Of a DNA stretch of 64,000 bases, positions 11,831-25,420 are shown piece after piece. Within the stretch, counting starts at the first letter, position 1, and every line of letters begins with the position of its first letter. The notes beneath the pieces are model-generated. The model did no database searches. It was not told the origin of the DNA and saw only the letters and a program-made list of their open reading frames with translations. The translations under genes were made by a program, and so were the position numbers. Source of the DNA: Histoplasma ohiense (Eukaryota > Ascomycota > Eurotiomycetes > Onygenales > Ajellomycetaceae); assembly GCA_017607445.1 (NCBI GenBank), contig JAEVHH010000003.1, forward strand, positions 434,001 through 498,000. Direction: 5' to 3'.

Positions 11831-14800
11831 TTAAGACAGATGAAATGCCCCCTGTCCCTCATGGATAGCAACATTGAGCCGTTGACGGAGGATGTCGATG
11901 GTGGAATAATCGGGCAATTTGAGGTAGTTGACGCATGTCATTACGCTGGGAAGATAATCATCCGGCATATACGGAGGGTCGCTTGGGCGGCAGACGACGG
12001 TGAACATTGGAGTTAGACTTTTGAAGCCTGAGGAGTGGGTAGTTAGCAAATGAGAATTCGTAAAATTTACCACAAACGGAAGAAAGTGGTGGACAGGCAA
12101 GGGAGAAGGGAAGTTGCTGGTTATTTGGCTTACCTCCAATTGGAAGCTTGGGGCTGCCTGTGACGAATTGCAAAAAGTCGCGACGCTCTTGCTTTGTAAA
12201 TTCGCTCATGACGTGTAATAAATTGCGCACGCTTTTGCTGTCCATGTTGAAGCCGTGGTCTGCTTTCATCGAGTCCATCAACGCTACAAATAAAAAAGTT
12301 AGTAATTCTAAAGGCAGGCACAAAAATAGAATGAACATACTCTCAATTGACCAATCCTCCTCAACTTGCCCAAACAACATCACGAGCTCGTCGGGCGTAA
12401 ATGACTGAAGGGACGAGTAAGGGAACACCTGTGAGAATCCAGCACGGAACGCATCGATCTGCGCCTGGACGCCACTGCCCAGTGTCATATCGATGACTTT
12501 GCTGATATACGACCCTACGTTATCCATTGTCACGGCGATAGAGGAACCATGTGGAATCATTTGGATCGATGGGTACCCCGGCAGCGTGAAGTCCAAGCTC
12601 AAATCCTCAACCCGAACGCCGTCGACAGTGAGCTCATCTAGCGCTCGAGCTTTTCCATCAGCACTAAGAGAATCATCAGCATTTATGGCAGCCTGTGCGG
12701 CCGTGAATCGTTTCAAGAGCATGAGTGAGTTGGCGAGTTCAGGATCCACAGCCTTGATGGTTGTAACAGTTGGGGTCACAGATGATGGAGTCACGCCGCC
12801 AATGCGGAAGAATATGGGGTTGAACGCGATGTCAATAATTCTTGAATCTAACATCGATCGAGCGACGAATTTGCCGAGTCCCTTAAAATATTGAAGCTGT
12901 TTCTTACCCGCCTCCGATGATACCTGCTCGCGACTCATGGGCGCGGGGAAGAGACCCAGTTTGTTGAAGACAAAATCGCTCTTGTCATGAGAATCATGTT
13001 CTCGCCATAGCTTGAGCTTCTTCCGCGAAAACTCTCTTGAAACGGTTGAGTAGAACTCCAGCGTCGGGCCGAGACCCGTGCCAACTTCGTCAAAGTACTC
13101 GACTTCAAGAACGCTGGGCGACGAGCCGTACAACTCCATAACCTTCATGGCCGAATCTAGGATGCGAGATCGCGAGATGCGGACTTTCTGTCGCTGTAGA
13201 CGCCCTGCATACGGGCGATCATCACGTCGCTGGTCTCGTCGATTTTCATCGGACTGCAACCCTTGCCATCGCACCATGGAGCGTGCATAGCCGAAGGATG
13301 TTGATTGTAGGAAGAGGTGTCGAGTTTCGAATGGGAAGAGGAATGGAAAATGGCGCGCAAGATCCTCGCTCCAACTAGGGAGGCAGCTACTAGCCACGAT
13401 CAATGGTTCTTCGAGTTGTCGGTTGAGCTTGGCTGTAAGCTTCGTATTAAGAAACTGTGAGAGAGGTTCTTTAACAACTCTAATCTGACAGTTGTTCTCT
13501 GCTAAGACGTCATCCAGCTGGGCGTTCATTCCATGTAGAACCCCAAGCAGCCTAAGGATGGATGCCGTCGTTGGATTCTGACTCAGGGACTCTGGCATTC
13601 CACCGGAATACTTCTCTAACGATAGATTGCTAGAAGTTGGGCCCAACGTGGATGGTTCCGGTGGCGGGGGTCCTTGAACGCGCTTGTACTTGATTGTATG
13701 AACTATGGACCACACATTACGCGAGAGAGAATCGCTCAAATGTTCTCTATTGTGGTGAATTGCTCGATACACCGTTGTCTCATGGGAGATTGGTTTGTCA
13801 TCCACACGGAACTCGATGTGCCAGTCCTGTGGGATAGAAGCAATTGCGGCGGCATAGGAGAATGGCCGACCAGCAAATGCCAAAGAACCACCTAGAGATT
13901 GGCTAGACGTTGGGGCAGAAGATGATGGCCGCCCCATCGGGGTTGACTGTTGTGGTGTTGCAATCCTGGTTCCGTCTTCTTTATGCGCCGTTACTTTCCC
14001 AGTCGCAGCAACCTCCAAGTTAACAGCCGTCGGATCTGAAACTTCTTCATCAGAGAGATCATCTTCGAGGTCATCAACAATGGCATCCAACGCATCATCC
14101 TCTTCTTCCCCTTCATCATCATCAGTCAGATGTCTCTCATCAGCGCATTCTAGGGGCTCATCAGTGCCATCTGTTTCATCGTCGGGAGGTGGTGGTTGAT
14201 GCCGATTTGGGCGCCTCGTTCGGAGAGACGGCTCCTCAGAACCTCCAGATGACGCTGTCTGCGTGGAAGACTGAGGCTTGGATCTATCTGGCACTCGTGT
14301 GCTTCTGGAGGAGGTGTCTGGCTGTGGCGGCGGGGGAGGTAAAGTAGGTGGCTCGAGCCCTCCAGAGTATGTTGTCTCAGGTCCACTTCCAGGGGTGTCT
14401 CTAGGCCTAGAGGAACCAGATAGCTGAGAAAATATCGTGTCACGATTCCGTGAACCTCTGGGACGTTCAGACAGGCTGATTCGAGGACGAAGGTAGTCGT
14501 CAAGAGCTTTAAAGTTTGCAATTGCGTGGATCGATACCATTATATTTTTATATGGTTTAGGAACATCGGAATCATCATCCGCAATCAGGCGGAGTCGCAA
14601 TTGTTTCGAAAGCATGGATGTCGCGTTCCTGTTGTCCAGAGAGCTGTGGTTGACAGTGATTACTTCGAAGTGTTCCGTTCGGCTGAGAAGGTCATGGAGT
14701 TTATGGATCAAAACACTGAAGGGGGTCGTAGGCGAGCCGGTTTTGCTAACGGTCGCCGTTGAGATATCCGATTCCATGAATGCTCGGAGAAAATCTGTTC

Positions 14801-17800
14801 TGGCATCTTTTCCGGGTACTGCAGAAGATAGAGAATTAGCTGATATGAAATTTAGTGTATTGGGACCATTAATTCCTGTCTCACCTTCATCCTTCTCGCT
14901 AATCACATCCAGCAAAACATGAATGATACCCGAGCTAAGTAGTTCAGAACTTGTAATACTTTCAAGCGCATCCACATCGAAGTAGGTTGCCAATCTTTGG
15001 AACAGCGCATAGCCATTAGAAGGTTTCACGTTGCTGTAACAGGCTTTGATATCCGCGACAAGTGCCTGTAGAGACTGAAGAATTTCTAGGGCTTTATCAT
15101 GCATGCCTTTGCCCTTGCTACCATCATATATTCGGAGAAATCTCCCGGCGCTGCAAGTGACAAAATCGTGGAGCGCCGAATCCGCCGTTCGAGAAATCGG
15201 TCCACCTGATACGGATGAAGAGCTATCTGATTCGGACATTTCATCGTTGTCCTCGTCGTGATCCTCATCATCTTCATCATCCTCATCATCCTGGCTCTCC
15301 TCGTCATGATTCATACCTCGATCCTTTTCTTCCTCATCCTCAGAACTCTCATGGCTTTTGTCGGAGGAACGTCTATTTTCAAGATCTACTTCGGGTTTGG
15401 AATCTTGATGACGGTCAGGTTTAACGGATAGCGGAGTTTCGGCAAGTTTTGTGATTTCGGTGATTACCCCTTCGCGATGAAACTGGTATTGATAAATGTC
15501 TTTGAGGCGCTCAAAGAGCAGTTCCGCACACTGTAGAGCCAGGGCAACAAGAGACAGATGGTCCTTCTGTGACAGAATGGCAGCCAAAAATGAGGCATAT
15601 GGAACAGTGCGTAGGGCATCCTCGATAATTTGAGCATCAAGATTCTGAAGCATTTTCAACTGCGCCATAAGCACCTTTTGCCTCACTGACAGATTCACCG
15701 TACTAGAATAAGCGTCTGTTAGTGTTGGTAGTAAGATTGTAGCGAAGCGCTTAATCTCTGGTTTGCAGCCTTTGAGAAGTTTCACTCTTTGCTCCGCCGA
15801 TGTCTTTGCTCGAGGCGTCTTGGAAAGTGGAAAAATATCGCTTTCAAAACTCGCTTGCAGATGATGGTCGGAAAGGGCTAGCTCCTCGTTCGGAACACCA
15901 GGGAGAAGCTCGCAGATAACATTCAACGTCTCAAATATCTGCTCTCGTGGGCGATGGATCAGAGCTTGCATGATGTGCACACTATCGATTTTGATCGGAC
16001 CACCAGTCTCGGAAGGGGGAGAGACCCCCGTCAGCATTTGGTACAGTGTATCAACCACATTCATTCTTAGAAGCTCAACCGACAAGTGCGGACTGGATCT
16101 GGCAGTGATGGCTAGCACGCGGAGGAATAGGGTATGTATATGAGGCCCGATCAAGTTCGTGGTGCCAGGTAGAAGGAGCCGAAGAATAGCCTTTAACATG
16201 TCGGGTTCAATCAATTGCTCTAGCTTCTCTGGTTTATATTTGAAACTTTCAACCACCCGAGAAACACAGAGACAGCCCTGTTCTACGACCTTTTGGTCAT
16301 TGCTGGAAAGGACATTGAGTAATGTTGGCATAACATCCCGGATAACAGGGAACGAATCATGAGGTAAATTGCGGCAACAATTTGCAGCCGTTATCACAGC
16401 AGTACGCTGGGTGCTTGTGGGGAAGAAGTCTAAGTAGGAGAGACATGCTGTGAGGCCTCCTTCACGCACAATGGATGTAGGGAAATCAACGGAGATCTTG
16501 GCAAGTGTCTGTTACAAGATGGTTAGTTTTGAAGAAACCGGATTCTCCCCTTGGGTCCTCAGCAAAATGAACACATACACTCAGAGCTTGTTCCGCAAGG
16601 TCTATGAACTGTATATCCAGTAGCTTCTGACAAAGAACCGGTACTGCACCACCATACACAACGTTTGCAACAGATCCTCGAAGGGCTTCCATCAAGTTCG
16701 CCAAGCTACGACATGCAAGGAGCATGATTTCAGGATTTTCTTCCCCTGTCTCGCTGGGTTGCATCAACTTCACCAGCTCCTTAACGAAAGGGTCGGGAGA
16801 AAATTGCCCCGCTAGGTTATCTTCGTTGGAAACAAGCAATAGATCTGAAAGTTCCTGCAAAGCAATTAGTTGGATCGACGGATCCTCCTTAATCCGTAGG
16901 TTATTGAGGATATCACGTAGTCGAGATGATGTTCCAGCCATCAAGCCACTCAAGGCTCGTAGAGTACTCTGCAGGGCCATGGGGCTTCGCGTGCCGAATA
17001 GATTACTCCGGAAAGTGTCTCCCTCTTCATCATCGGTCATACCAGATGGATGTGGGCCGTCGTTCGAATCATTCAGAGGGGATGGTTGAGACTCAGCTTT
17101 CGTTTCCAGCCCCTCCTCATGTTGGTGTTCTTCGGGTTCCTTCATGGCCACATCTGACTCCGACTGACGTTTCGAAAGGCGTTTTCTGTGGCGTCGTGAA
17201 GGGGAAGTTTGGTTGGAAGGAGCATCTAAATGAAATATAGTGGTCAGAATCAGTGTAGCTATAACCGATCTAAGATTTATTCCGACATTGCCACAACACC
17301 GCTCATACCTTGTGGGGGTTTCTTAGTCCTACTTGGGCGCTGTCTAGGAGGAGTGGAAGATGAGGCAGGTGTTTTCGAACTGTCATCCGAGGGACGTGAA
17401 GAAGGGCTGTACAAGTAATCAGCACAGTTTAGCAAGGCATTAGACGTTGAATGGAAAGATTCAGAGGAGATTTAAAAAGCCAAAACATACCCAGGTTGGG
17501 ACATTGCAGGTGGTTGTTGTCTGGCACCAACCCGACTTTGGGGCAGAGGGGCTGAAAAGTCGGTAGATGGGCCAGCAAGTTTTACTCTTTTAGTTCGGCG
17601 AGGTGGGGAAGCGGGGAGAGGTTGCTCCTGGTCGTTTGACGATCTCGACGGTCGCGTGGTAGTGGGAGCTTTTCGTTTCCGCGCCTGTGCGGGAGGCGGC
17701 GGAGGTTGGGGATGTGATACAGCGGAAGTGGATGCAGGAAGATAAGTCGACGAGGGTTGGTCTGCCGCGAGTCGTGCAGCCGAGCGGGTGATCCTGGGAG

Positions 17801-17804
17801 ACAT
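11831..17804 (-). CDS. UFD4: UFD4/TRIP12-type HECT E3 ubiquitin ligase
   Basis: Six minus-strand exons (17804-17491, 17406-17309, 17225-16579, 16508-12341, 12283-12134, 12027-11831) keep phase throughout and give 1,857 residues. The start MSPRITRSAARLAADQ is followed by a low-complexity basic region, then armadillo-like helices at about 210-560 (LRALSGLMAGTSSRLRDI, LMLLACRSLANLMEAL type). A strongly acidic Asp/Glu/Ser stretch lies at about 735-790 and a second acidic stretch further on. The HECT domain occupies about 1460-1857 (EYFDEVGTGLGPTLEFYS, KADHGFNMDS). The catalytic cysteine is in LPSVMTCVNYLKLPDYS at about residue 1824. Known role: ubiquitin-fusion-degradation and N-degron substrates in cytosol and nucleus. 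Both 3' introns fall within the HECT C-lobe. Confidence 0.94.
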
Positions 17805-20633
17805 TGAGAGAATCTTAATTCCTTGTTTTTTCTTGAAGACAATTCGGTAGAAGATCCCATGCAAGACAAGGCCAGCAGATATGGGACAATATAAGAAGGG
17901 CCTCTTTTTGTTCTCTCACGCTCTACAGTGGAGTCGAAGGATGGGATAGTTCAATCGGCAAGAAAAGTGTGAAGGAGAGGCGGGAAAGAAATTGAATTGA
18001 ACAAAATGAAAAAGAAGATCAGGCCGTTGCGGGTGGAAAAAGCGGGGAAATGGAGAAAAGTGAAAATGAAGAGGTAATACCTATGAGGAGGAGAAGGTGT
18101 GGAAGTCTCCAAAGAAGCTCCCGGAGCAAGAGGATAGGAAGTAAACACGGAGGCGGAGGACGAGGAGGAAGAGGAGGCAGTGAGAGCAGAGGATGATGAC
18201 TCCGGGATCAGTCCAGACTGTTCAGAAGGAGTAGCAATTCGCTTGGCCATAAGTATGTTCACACACAGTGCCAGTCTTCAACCCGCCATCCGCAGTTCTG
18301 TGAGACCGAGGAATGGAGGGTTGGATGACGAGCAAAGACCGAGGACGGAAAACGAGCGGTGGTATAACAGAGTAACGGGCCGAGGTGGCCAAAGTATCAT
18401 TTAGCTAGGGAGATAGTGAGAAATTCCAGACGAGAAAGCAAAGGTTGTGGATGTTGGAGGCGGAAGCGGTAAGGTGGAAGTTGGAGAGTCAAGATGGGAG
18501 GCGAAGTGGGAGGAGTGTGATGATGATGTGGTTGAGGTTGAGGTTGTTGAGGATGATGATAAGAACTGGACGCCAAGAACCCGGATAGCAGCCTCGAAGA
18601 GCCAGCAGGAAGCAGAAGGAATGTTGGTTAAAAGAAGATTAAAAAAAAAAAATACCAAAATTACCAAAATTAAAAAATCAGAATAAAATAAAGATCATAG
18701 AGGCAGAAGCAGGTTGATTTCGTTCTTGGAGCTGGCTGAAAATGATGTCTTTCTGTATGTTTCCCCCCGCCTCATATTATATATATATATTTCATTCTGC
18801 TCAATTGCCAGCGCATTCATCCCATCCTGATAGATTGGATAGCTATTTGCCATTTTTGGCCCCGTCGAATCAATCCTCTTATTTCTCTTCGTCCTCTCCT
18901 TAGGCCTGTCTATCCATCCAACATAAAAAACTTGGATTCCTCATGCTCTTACAGATGCCCAACTGAGCTCTGTATCCGCTCTTACATGCTTCAAAGTACT
19001 AGTATCCAGCAAAAGACTTTCTTCCAATTCCCCATCAGAATAGAGAATATGAAGGAAAATGTTCTAACTACTCATAATAAATGCTATTTAGTATGTTAGC
19101 TCCGGGATATGGATGGGATGGGAACCACTAACTCCTTAGCTACATATTCAGAGGAAGAAATTACGCACTGCACTCCTTTGTCTTCGACGAGATTGACTTA
19201 AAGGATAGAGTTGTCTGGAGGATTGGTACAATTAACTGCCCCAACCATCTAGGGGTGGCTGGCAGTTCCTTAACGCTTATGATACCTATAACTTAGTGGA
19301 CTGCATGCCAACCACTAGGGCAGCCTTAGCCCGGGAGAGGAGCCGGGCGCCATCATCTAGCGTTTGATACGATTCCTGGTATCACGCGAGCATGTTCGAA
19401 CTGGGTTTCTCAACCGGAAACACACACTAAAAGAAGTCACGCTGCACGCCGTTTTCTGCGGCGCGATATGAGATGCATTCCAATTCAATCGTCTTTGAGG
19501 GCAAAATTTCGGTCTTCGAGGAACCTTGTTGACATAAAACCCCAAGATTTCAATCGCGGACTTCCCCAAGGACTAGTTCTCCTTGGGATTGACCAGCAGA
19601 ACAGAAGTTGTAAATATCCAACTCCCTCTCATCCTTTCGAATAATTTGATCTTGTGCTAGCCTCCGCCGGTTCTTCTGCACGAATCAAATCATCAACTCC
19701 TGCAACGACCACGAAACGCCGATGAATTTCACGAGCTGACGCCGCAGGTGCCAAAAGAGGCAAATAGGATGTCTAATATCTCACTGACATCATCTTGTCT
19801 CTCCCCTGCGGATTTAGTTGGTGTACCTCAATGCATAGCTAGCTGCTGTTTGCAGCTGTATTCTTTCAACGTCGCATCATGACTTCAGACTAGCTTGGGA
19901 TCTGGATTTTGGCTCGCAAACGACCCTTGAAGAGGAGCTGAGTAGCGGGTTTCGTAGTTGCATGTGGCACAGATATAGTAAAAACTTGAACATTTCCATG
20001 TGTAGTACAACCTTTTGATACGTCTTGTTAGTATCTCCTTGCCTCCCAACGGTACTCCGTACAGAACACGTCTTTTTATATTCCGTATATAAGGATCGGT
20101 GCCTGGAGAGAAGATAAAGAGAATAAAAGAAAACGAAAATACGGTGGCTTGCTCCTGACCACGATCCAGCCCTCTGCGTGCATGGACTTCTGAACTCGGT
20201 CTGGTGTTCGGCATGTTCTGAATGAAGTTCTTCCCCCCCGCCAACTAAATATTTAAATAAATACCTAATCTTTTGTTTCTCACCGAGTCACCATCCACTT
20301 TTTCCCTCTCTCCTCTCCCCAATCAAATACTTCCCCTCGCTCTTCTGCCTACAGAGAGGGGAGGATACCAGCAAGGATAGCAATTCAATTAGGCCCCCTC
20401 ACCCCCTGCCCTCTTCAGAATCTCCTCTCCGGGCCTCAGGAAACCTTGAATTTGTCCTTTCTCTCCGTTTCCCATCCCCAAACCACCCTGCATTCCACAA
20501 TACCATAATCGCATATTTCTCCTCGTGTTTCTCTATATGCCGATTCGACTCCAATCTCGGACGGATCGCATATTCTCCTTCTCCCTCGTCCCCTCCGTCT
20601 CCACCATCAGTCCAGTGCAGAACCGTCAACACC
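17805..20633. other. Divergent intergenic region UFD4/NMNAT
   Basis: These 2.8 kb separate two divergent start codons. Nearest UFD4, a minus-strand open frame (18,262-17,951) begins MAKRIATPSEQS with a Ser-run and could be a 5' leader uORF or an unrecognised upstream exon, but no good acceptor links it to the coding exon. A 7-bp inverted repeat (AACTGCC / GGCAGTT) lies near 19,211-19,270, and TACTCCGTAC at 20,053-20,062. I see no other gene. Confidence 0.5.
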
Positions 20634-21801
20634 ATGGGTGATGTCGACTCTGCCCTAACCAGCGTCCATGTCGACGGCAACGGAGTCGCGGGACCGCCCA
20701 TGGACCCGGAATCTTACAAATTCCCAGATCAGAGACTGAAAAAGGTCATGTCTGATCCGTCCAAAACTCCGCTCCTACTGGTGGCATGCGGCTCCTTCTC
20801 GCCGACCACTTACCTACACCTGCGTATGTTTGAGATGGCGGCGGATTATATCAAGTTCACCACGGATTTTGAGCTGATTGGTGGATACCTATCACCTGTG
20901 TCGGATGCATATAAGAAAGCCGGTCTAGCCAGCGCGGTACACAGGTATTGTTTTTTTTTTTTCCCCCCCCCCGCCTCTCCACATCATCTATATTCTAACC
21001 GCCTTTTCCCGCCCTCTTTTCCTGCAATTGGTGTACCGGGAATTACGCTGACACATACTTCATCCGGCACTCAGAGTTGCCATGTGTCAATTAGCAGTCG
21101 AGAAGACCTCAAACTGGCTGATGGTTGATCCGTGGGAGCCGATGCAGAAGGAATATATCCCCACCGCAAAGGTCCTGGATCATTTTGACTATTACATAAA
21201 CACGGTCCTGGATGGGATTGATACAGGCGAAGGAACTCGCAAGCCTGTGCGGGTGGCCCTACTTGCCGGTGCGGACCTCATCCACACCATGTCCACGCCT
21301 GGTGTATGGAGTGAGAAGGATTTAGATCATATCCTCGGGCGATACGGGGTGAGTCATATGTTTTTCTTTCCTCCCCGATGGCTTTTTTCGAACATTCTTG
21401 AATAGAATATCCCCAGACTGACATAGTTGTTTATATTCATATAGAGCTTCATTGTCGAGCGTGCCGGCACAGACATTGACGAAGCAATTGCCAGCCTGCA
21501 GCTCTGGAAAGAAAACATATACGTAATCCAACAATTAATCCAAAACGACGTTAGCAGCACGAAGATCCGCCTCTTCCTCCGCCGCGAGATGAGCGTCCGC
21601 TACCTAATCCCCAGCCCCGTCATAGATTATATCGAGAAACACCACCTGTATGAAGACGAAGGGTCGTCGTCCACTACTACGGCAAAGCAGAATGGAAACG
21701 AGAGCCAGAACTCAACCCCAGGTTCAAATTTGGGAGATAAAGGAAAGGGCAAGCAAGCGGACACAACGATGCCCTGTGAAAACGATAACCCTAGTGGATG
21801 A
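20634..21801 (+). CDS. NMA1: Nicotinamide/nicotinate mononucleotide adenylyltransferase
   Basis: Exons 20634-20944, 21075-21348 and 21445-21801 join in frame to 313 residues. The nucleotidyltransferase signature GSFSPTTYLHLRMFE is at residues 53-67, with its H/T-x-x-H-type His at 62. The segment VDPWEPMQKEYIPT and the ADLIHTMSTPGVWSEKDL block follow. The second ATP-binding motif (VSSTKIR) is at 231-237, then VRYLIPSPVIDYIEKHHLY. The last 50 residues are a Ser/Thr/Gln-rich extension without domain features. Known role: ATP + NMN (or NaMN) to NAD+ (or NaAD) + PPi, nuclear/cytosolic. Intron 1 starts with a poly-T run directly after the donor. A yeast-like NMA1/NMA2 choice cannot be made from sequence. 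Confidence 0.94.
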
Positions 21802-23888
21802 TAATTTTATGGTTTTTCGTCCCCATACCGGCGCGTCCCTCACAAACAATTAGATTCTGTTTTCGGCGACAAACATGTTACATCTCATTCATGTACCGGT
21901 GCTTCGCGAGGTTGAGGGGTGAATTATCGTGCGGCGGGGACGCCAAAAGGGAGAGCGCGCGGGCGGCAGGATCGACAACATGCTAATGGATATATTTTCT
22001 CCCTCTTTGTCTATGATATGTATGAATGTATGAATATGAATATGCCTCCCGGCCCCCGTTCATCACGTGCTTGGCATACACATATACATATATCTACATA
22101 CATATGCTCGAGCATTCCACGAAACAGAAATGTGTCTAACGGACATTCCATTTTCCAGCATGGATGCGGTGGAGACCGGACAAGCATAGATACAGCCAAC
22201 ATACCTCCTTCCTACCTACTTACCTTCCCCATTGCCGATTCGAAGGGCCCTAGTTCACCGTTTCCCCGAGCCTTCAAGAAAAGGGCTTGGGGTATATCCC
22301 TCTCTCCCTTCCTCTCCTTGACCACAAGAAAGAAGCTCGAAAAAAAAATTTTTTTAAAAAAAAAAAAAAAAAACAGGAAAACGAAAAAATGAGAATAAAA
22401 AAAGTTACAAAAAAGGACAGACCGGCCGCACACAGTCGCCCGAGGGCCCAAGTGCCCTAACCACAACTCAACCCACTCATGTCTGCCTCCGAGCTGTCCA
22501 ACCTCCTATCCTTCCTCGATCCATAAAGCAATACTCTAAACCGTAACTGGCTGATCCCGCGGATCAGAGCAGAGACAGGGCAGAGGAAAAAACAGCTCCA
22601 CGGATGCGTCGTATACAGAGAGAATATATACCAGTATATATAGATGCCATGCCCCCGTTTGCATCCCCAACCCAAACAGAAAGCCGGAGGGCAGTGGCAG
22701 GGGGGCTGGAGTTCATTTTAACTTCCATTTAACATTGCCAATGCATGTGTGTGCAGGAAATGGAGGGGGGGGTGGGGGCGAACAGCTTTGTGACTTATAT
22801 ATCTTTCCCTTCAATCCCAAATTTTTTATATGTTGTTATTGATATCTAATTTTTGTCAATTATCTCATCTGCATTTATTTGCTGTTTCTTCTCATTGTTT
22901 TTTCTTTTCTAAACACGCTGGATGGATGCCATGGATTGGTCAGTCCAGCTGGTGGTTGTGAGTGGCAGACGTGTTTTTTTTTTATCTTGCGCGAGCATGG
23001 CGGTAGCATCGGCGGTGAATGGTCATGGGGTAGATAGATGGTCCTGGGTTGGCAGCCTGTTTGTAAGACCTTTTTCTCTCATTTCTCTCTCGCTGTGGGG
23101 AGATAAGGAGCATAGGGAGTTTCGTGTATGTGCATATTTTTTTATTAGCATGGCGGCGCAGTATATACTCTCTGCTGCGATGCGCGCAGCTATCCATACT
23201 AGTACTTCATCCCTCATCCCACATCCAAATTCTCAAAATCATATCAAAACCAATCCATAAAACACCCCCCACATCACGCCTAAACACACCACAGACATCC
23301 CGCGCCAAGCGGTGGAGTGCAGAGGAAAATGTTCGATCCTGGAGGGGCTTATCTAATCTACTCCACAGCGGAGTTTTTTCCCCTGAATTTGTTGTTCTTT
23401 CACCAACCATCAAGCAACTCCTTTGCTTCATTGAGTTATTTTGTTGCGCTCTGTGCTTGCGTTAGCTGCTCCCAGTCAGGTATGTAAGGTTGGGTGGATT
23501 TCATATCCCACCTATACATAACTACCAGTTTGCTGCAATGCCCTCTTTCAACCGCTGAGATGCACATACCAAAACACTATGATACCACTTGTCGTGATGA
23601 GAGTGCTCGGTGTGTGATATCAGGTTGCAGTTTTCTCCAAATCCGTTTTCCCCAATCGAAGGATGATGAGTGAGATGTGGCGGTTTGAGTTTTCTTTCCA
23701 TCTGGATCTAGAAATTTTAAAACTAACCGAACTCGAAATTTCAAGTCTTTATTTGTCGACAACCAAGTCCTCATTTCGAAAGGGATTCCTGATTTGAAAG
23801 GCCAAGTGCCCTATCTGCAACACTCCCCATAATAATATACGACGGCGGCAACAGTCGAGAGATAGCTCTGCTCATCCCCGCCGCCACA
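21802..23888. other. Intergenic region NMNAT to HAD phosphatase
   Basis: Gene-free DNA with A-rich runs (about 22,339-22,372) and a G-run near 22,767. It contains the NMNAT 3' flank and the promoter of the next gene. The short open frames show no conserved content. Confidence 0.55.
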
Positions 23889-24870
23889 ATGGGTTCGATT
23901 GAGTTGCCAGCCATGAAAACGAAGCCGAAGATCATCTTCTTCACTGACTTCGATGGCACCATCACCATCAAAGATAGTATGTTTCCTCTCACTGTCTCCT
24001 CCACATGCCCGCTCCACAACATTATTCCCGCTTTCTTACCATTTGCGGGCTCTGTCAATCCTGTTGGGTGGGGTGGGGTTGTAGCTCTGGTGGTGTTGAA
24101 GAGCTCGTTCTGTTTCGTTACATATAACCTAAGAACGCGGGAGAAGAATAACGGGAATGATTTCTAATATGATGCTCTGCCTCTTTTTCCTTTTTGTTCC
24201 GGTGGTGGTGTATAGGCAATGATTTCATGGTATGATATATGGATTTATCATTGTAGCTCCTCTTCTTGCCTCCTCTTTTAACCAATGCTCTTCTGGCAAG
24301 GGTATTAAAGATCTTGACCTTCGAGATGGGAGATATTGGGAGATAAAGATGGATCACCCGCTTGCGTGCGGAATAATGGAAGATTTGCTAACATGCTTGA
24401 AATAGACCGATAATCTGGGCTATGGTCAAGAAAAGCGTCGACAGGGCAATATAGACGTCCTCGAAAATAAGATCACGTTCCGGTATGTTCCCCTCCTCCC
24501 ATCCCAGAAAGAAATCACTGAAATCCACTAACACACTATGTCCAGGGATTCATTCCGCGAGATGCTCGACAGCGTCAAGACTCCCTTCAACGAATGCATT
24601 CGCATCCTACTCGAAAACATGGAGCTGGACCCGCATTTCACAGCGTTCTACAACTGGGCGCGGGACCACAATGTTCCCATCGTTATCCTGTCCTCTGGCA
24701 TGGTGCCCGTCATCCACGCATTGCTCGTCAAGCTCCTAGGCCACGAGCCGGATAATATCCAGATTGTTGCCAACCAGGTTGCGAGCAGGGATGGAAAGGA
24801 TATCAATTCTGAAGGCGGGTGGCAAATTGTCTATCACGATGACAGGTGAGGAAGTTTCTAATATAGATAC

Positions 24871-24910
<40 letters not shown>

Positions 24911-25420
24911 TGATCTGGGAAGACAAAGGAGGTGTTCGGCCAATATCAAGTTCGGGAAAGGGAAATTGACTAATTGATTTTGATGCAAACTCTTAGCCAC
25001 TTCGGCCATGACAAATCCCTCGAAATCAAGCCATATGCCGCACTTCCAGCAGGCGAGCGGCCCACGCTCCTCTATGCCGGCGATGGGGTTTCGGACCTAT
25101 CAGCAGCGTCGCAGACCGATTTGCTTTTCGCAAAGAAAGGGAGAGGTAAGTTCCCCCCCTCCCATAACTACGTATCTCTGCGTTCTATCATCGCCACACA
25201 TCTTGGCCATTTGGCCTTGCATCCCAGCTCCCATATAGAGTGGGCTCTCACCCCCGCTGACATACGATATTCAGACCTAGTAACATACTGTCAACGCGAG
25301 AAAATCCCCTACACCGTCTTCGACGACTGGTCCAGCATTCTGCAGACGTCTAAGGAAATTTGGGAGGGGAAAACGGATCCGAAGACTGTTGCTGCAGTCG
25401 CGTCTGGTGCGAGTGTGTGA
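23889..25420 (+). CDS. PYP1: HAD-family phosphatase, homologue of yeast YNL010W/Pyp1
   Basis: Six exons (23889-23976, 24216-24229, 24406-24482, 24546-24845, 24997-25145, 25275-25420) keep phase and give 257 residues. Exon 2 is a 14-nt microexon encoding NDFM; together with its flanks it restores the family segment KDSNDFMTDNLGYG. HAD motif I is FFTDFDGT (D20, D22), motif II is VILSSGM, and motif IV is AGDGVSDLSAAS (D189, D193). The order SFREMLDSVKTPFNECI, then FGHDKS and DLVTYCQREKIPY follows the yeast protein closely. The family is reported to dephosphorylate sugar/polyol phosphates as metabolite repair; the substrate here is inferred. Intron 4 carries a (TA)n run at 24,880-24,908. Confidence 0.9.

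Noticed and set aside
17951..18262. Minus-strand frame MAKRIATPSEQS as first exon of UFD4
   Set aside because: No plausible splice acceptor joins it to the UFD4 coding exon, and MSPRITRSAAR is a good family start. Kept only as a possible leader uORF.
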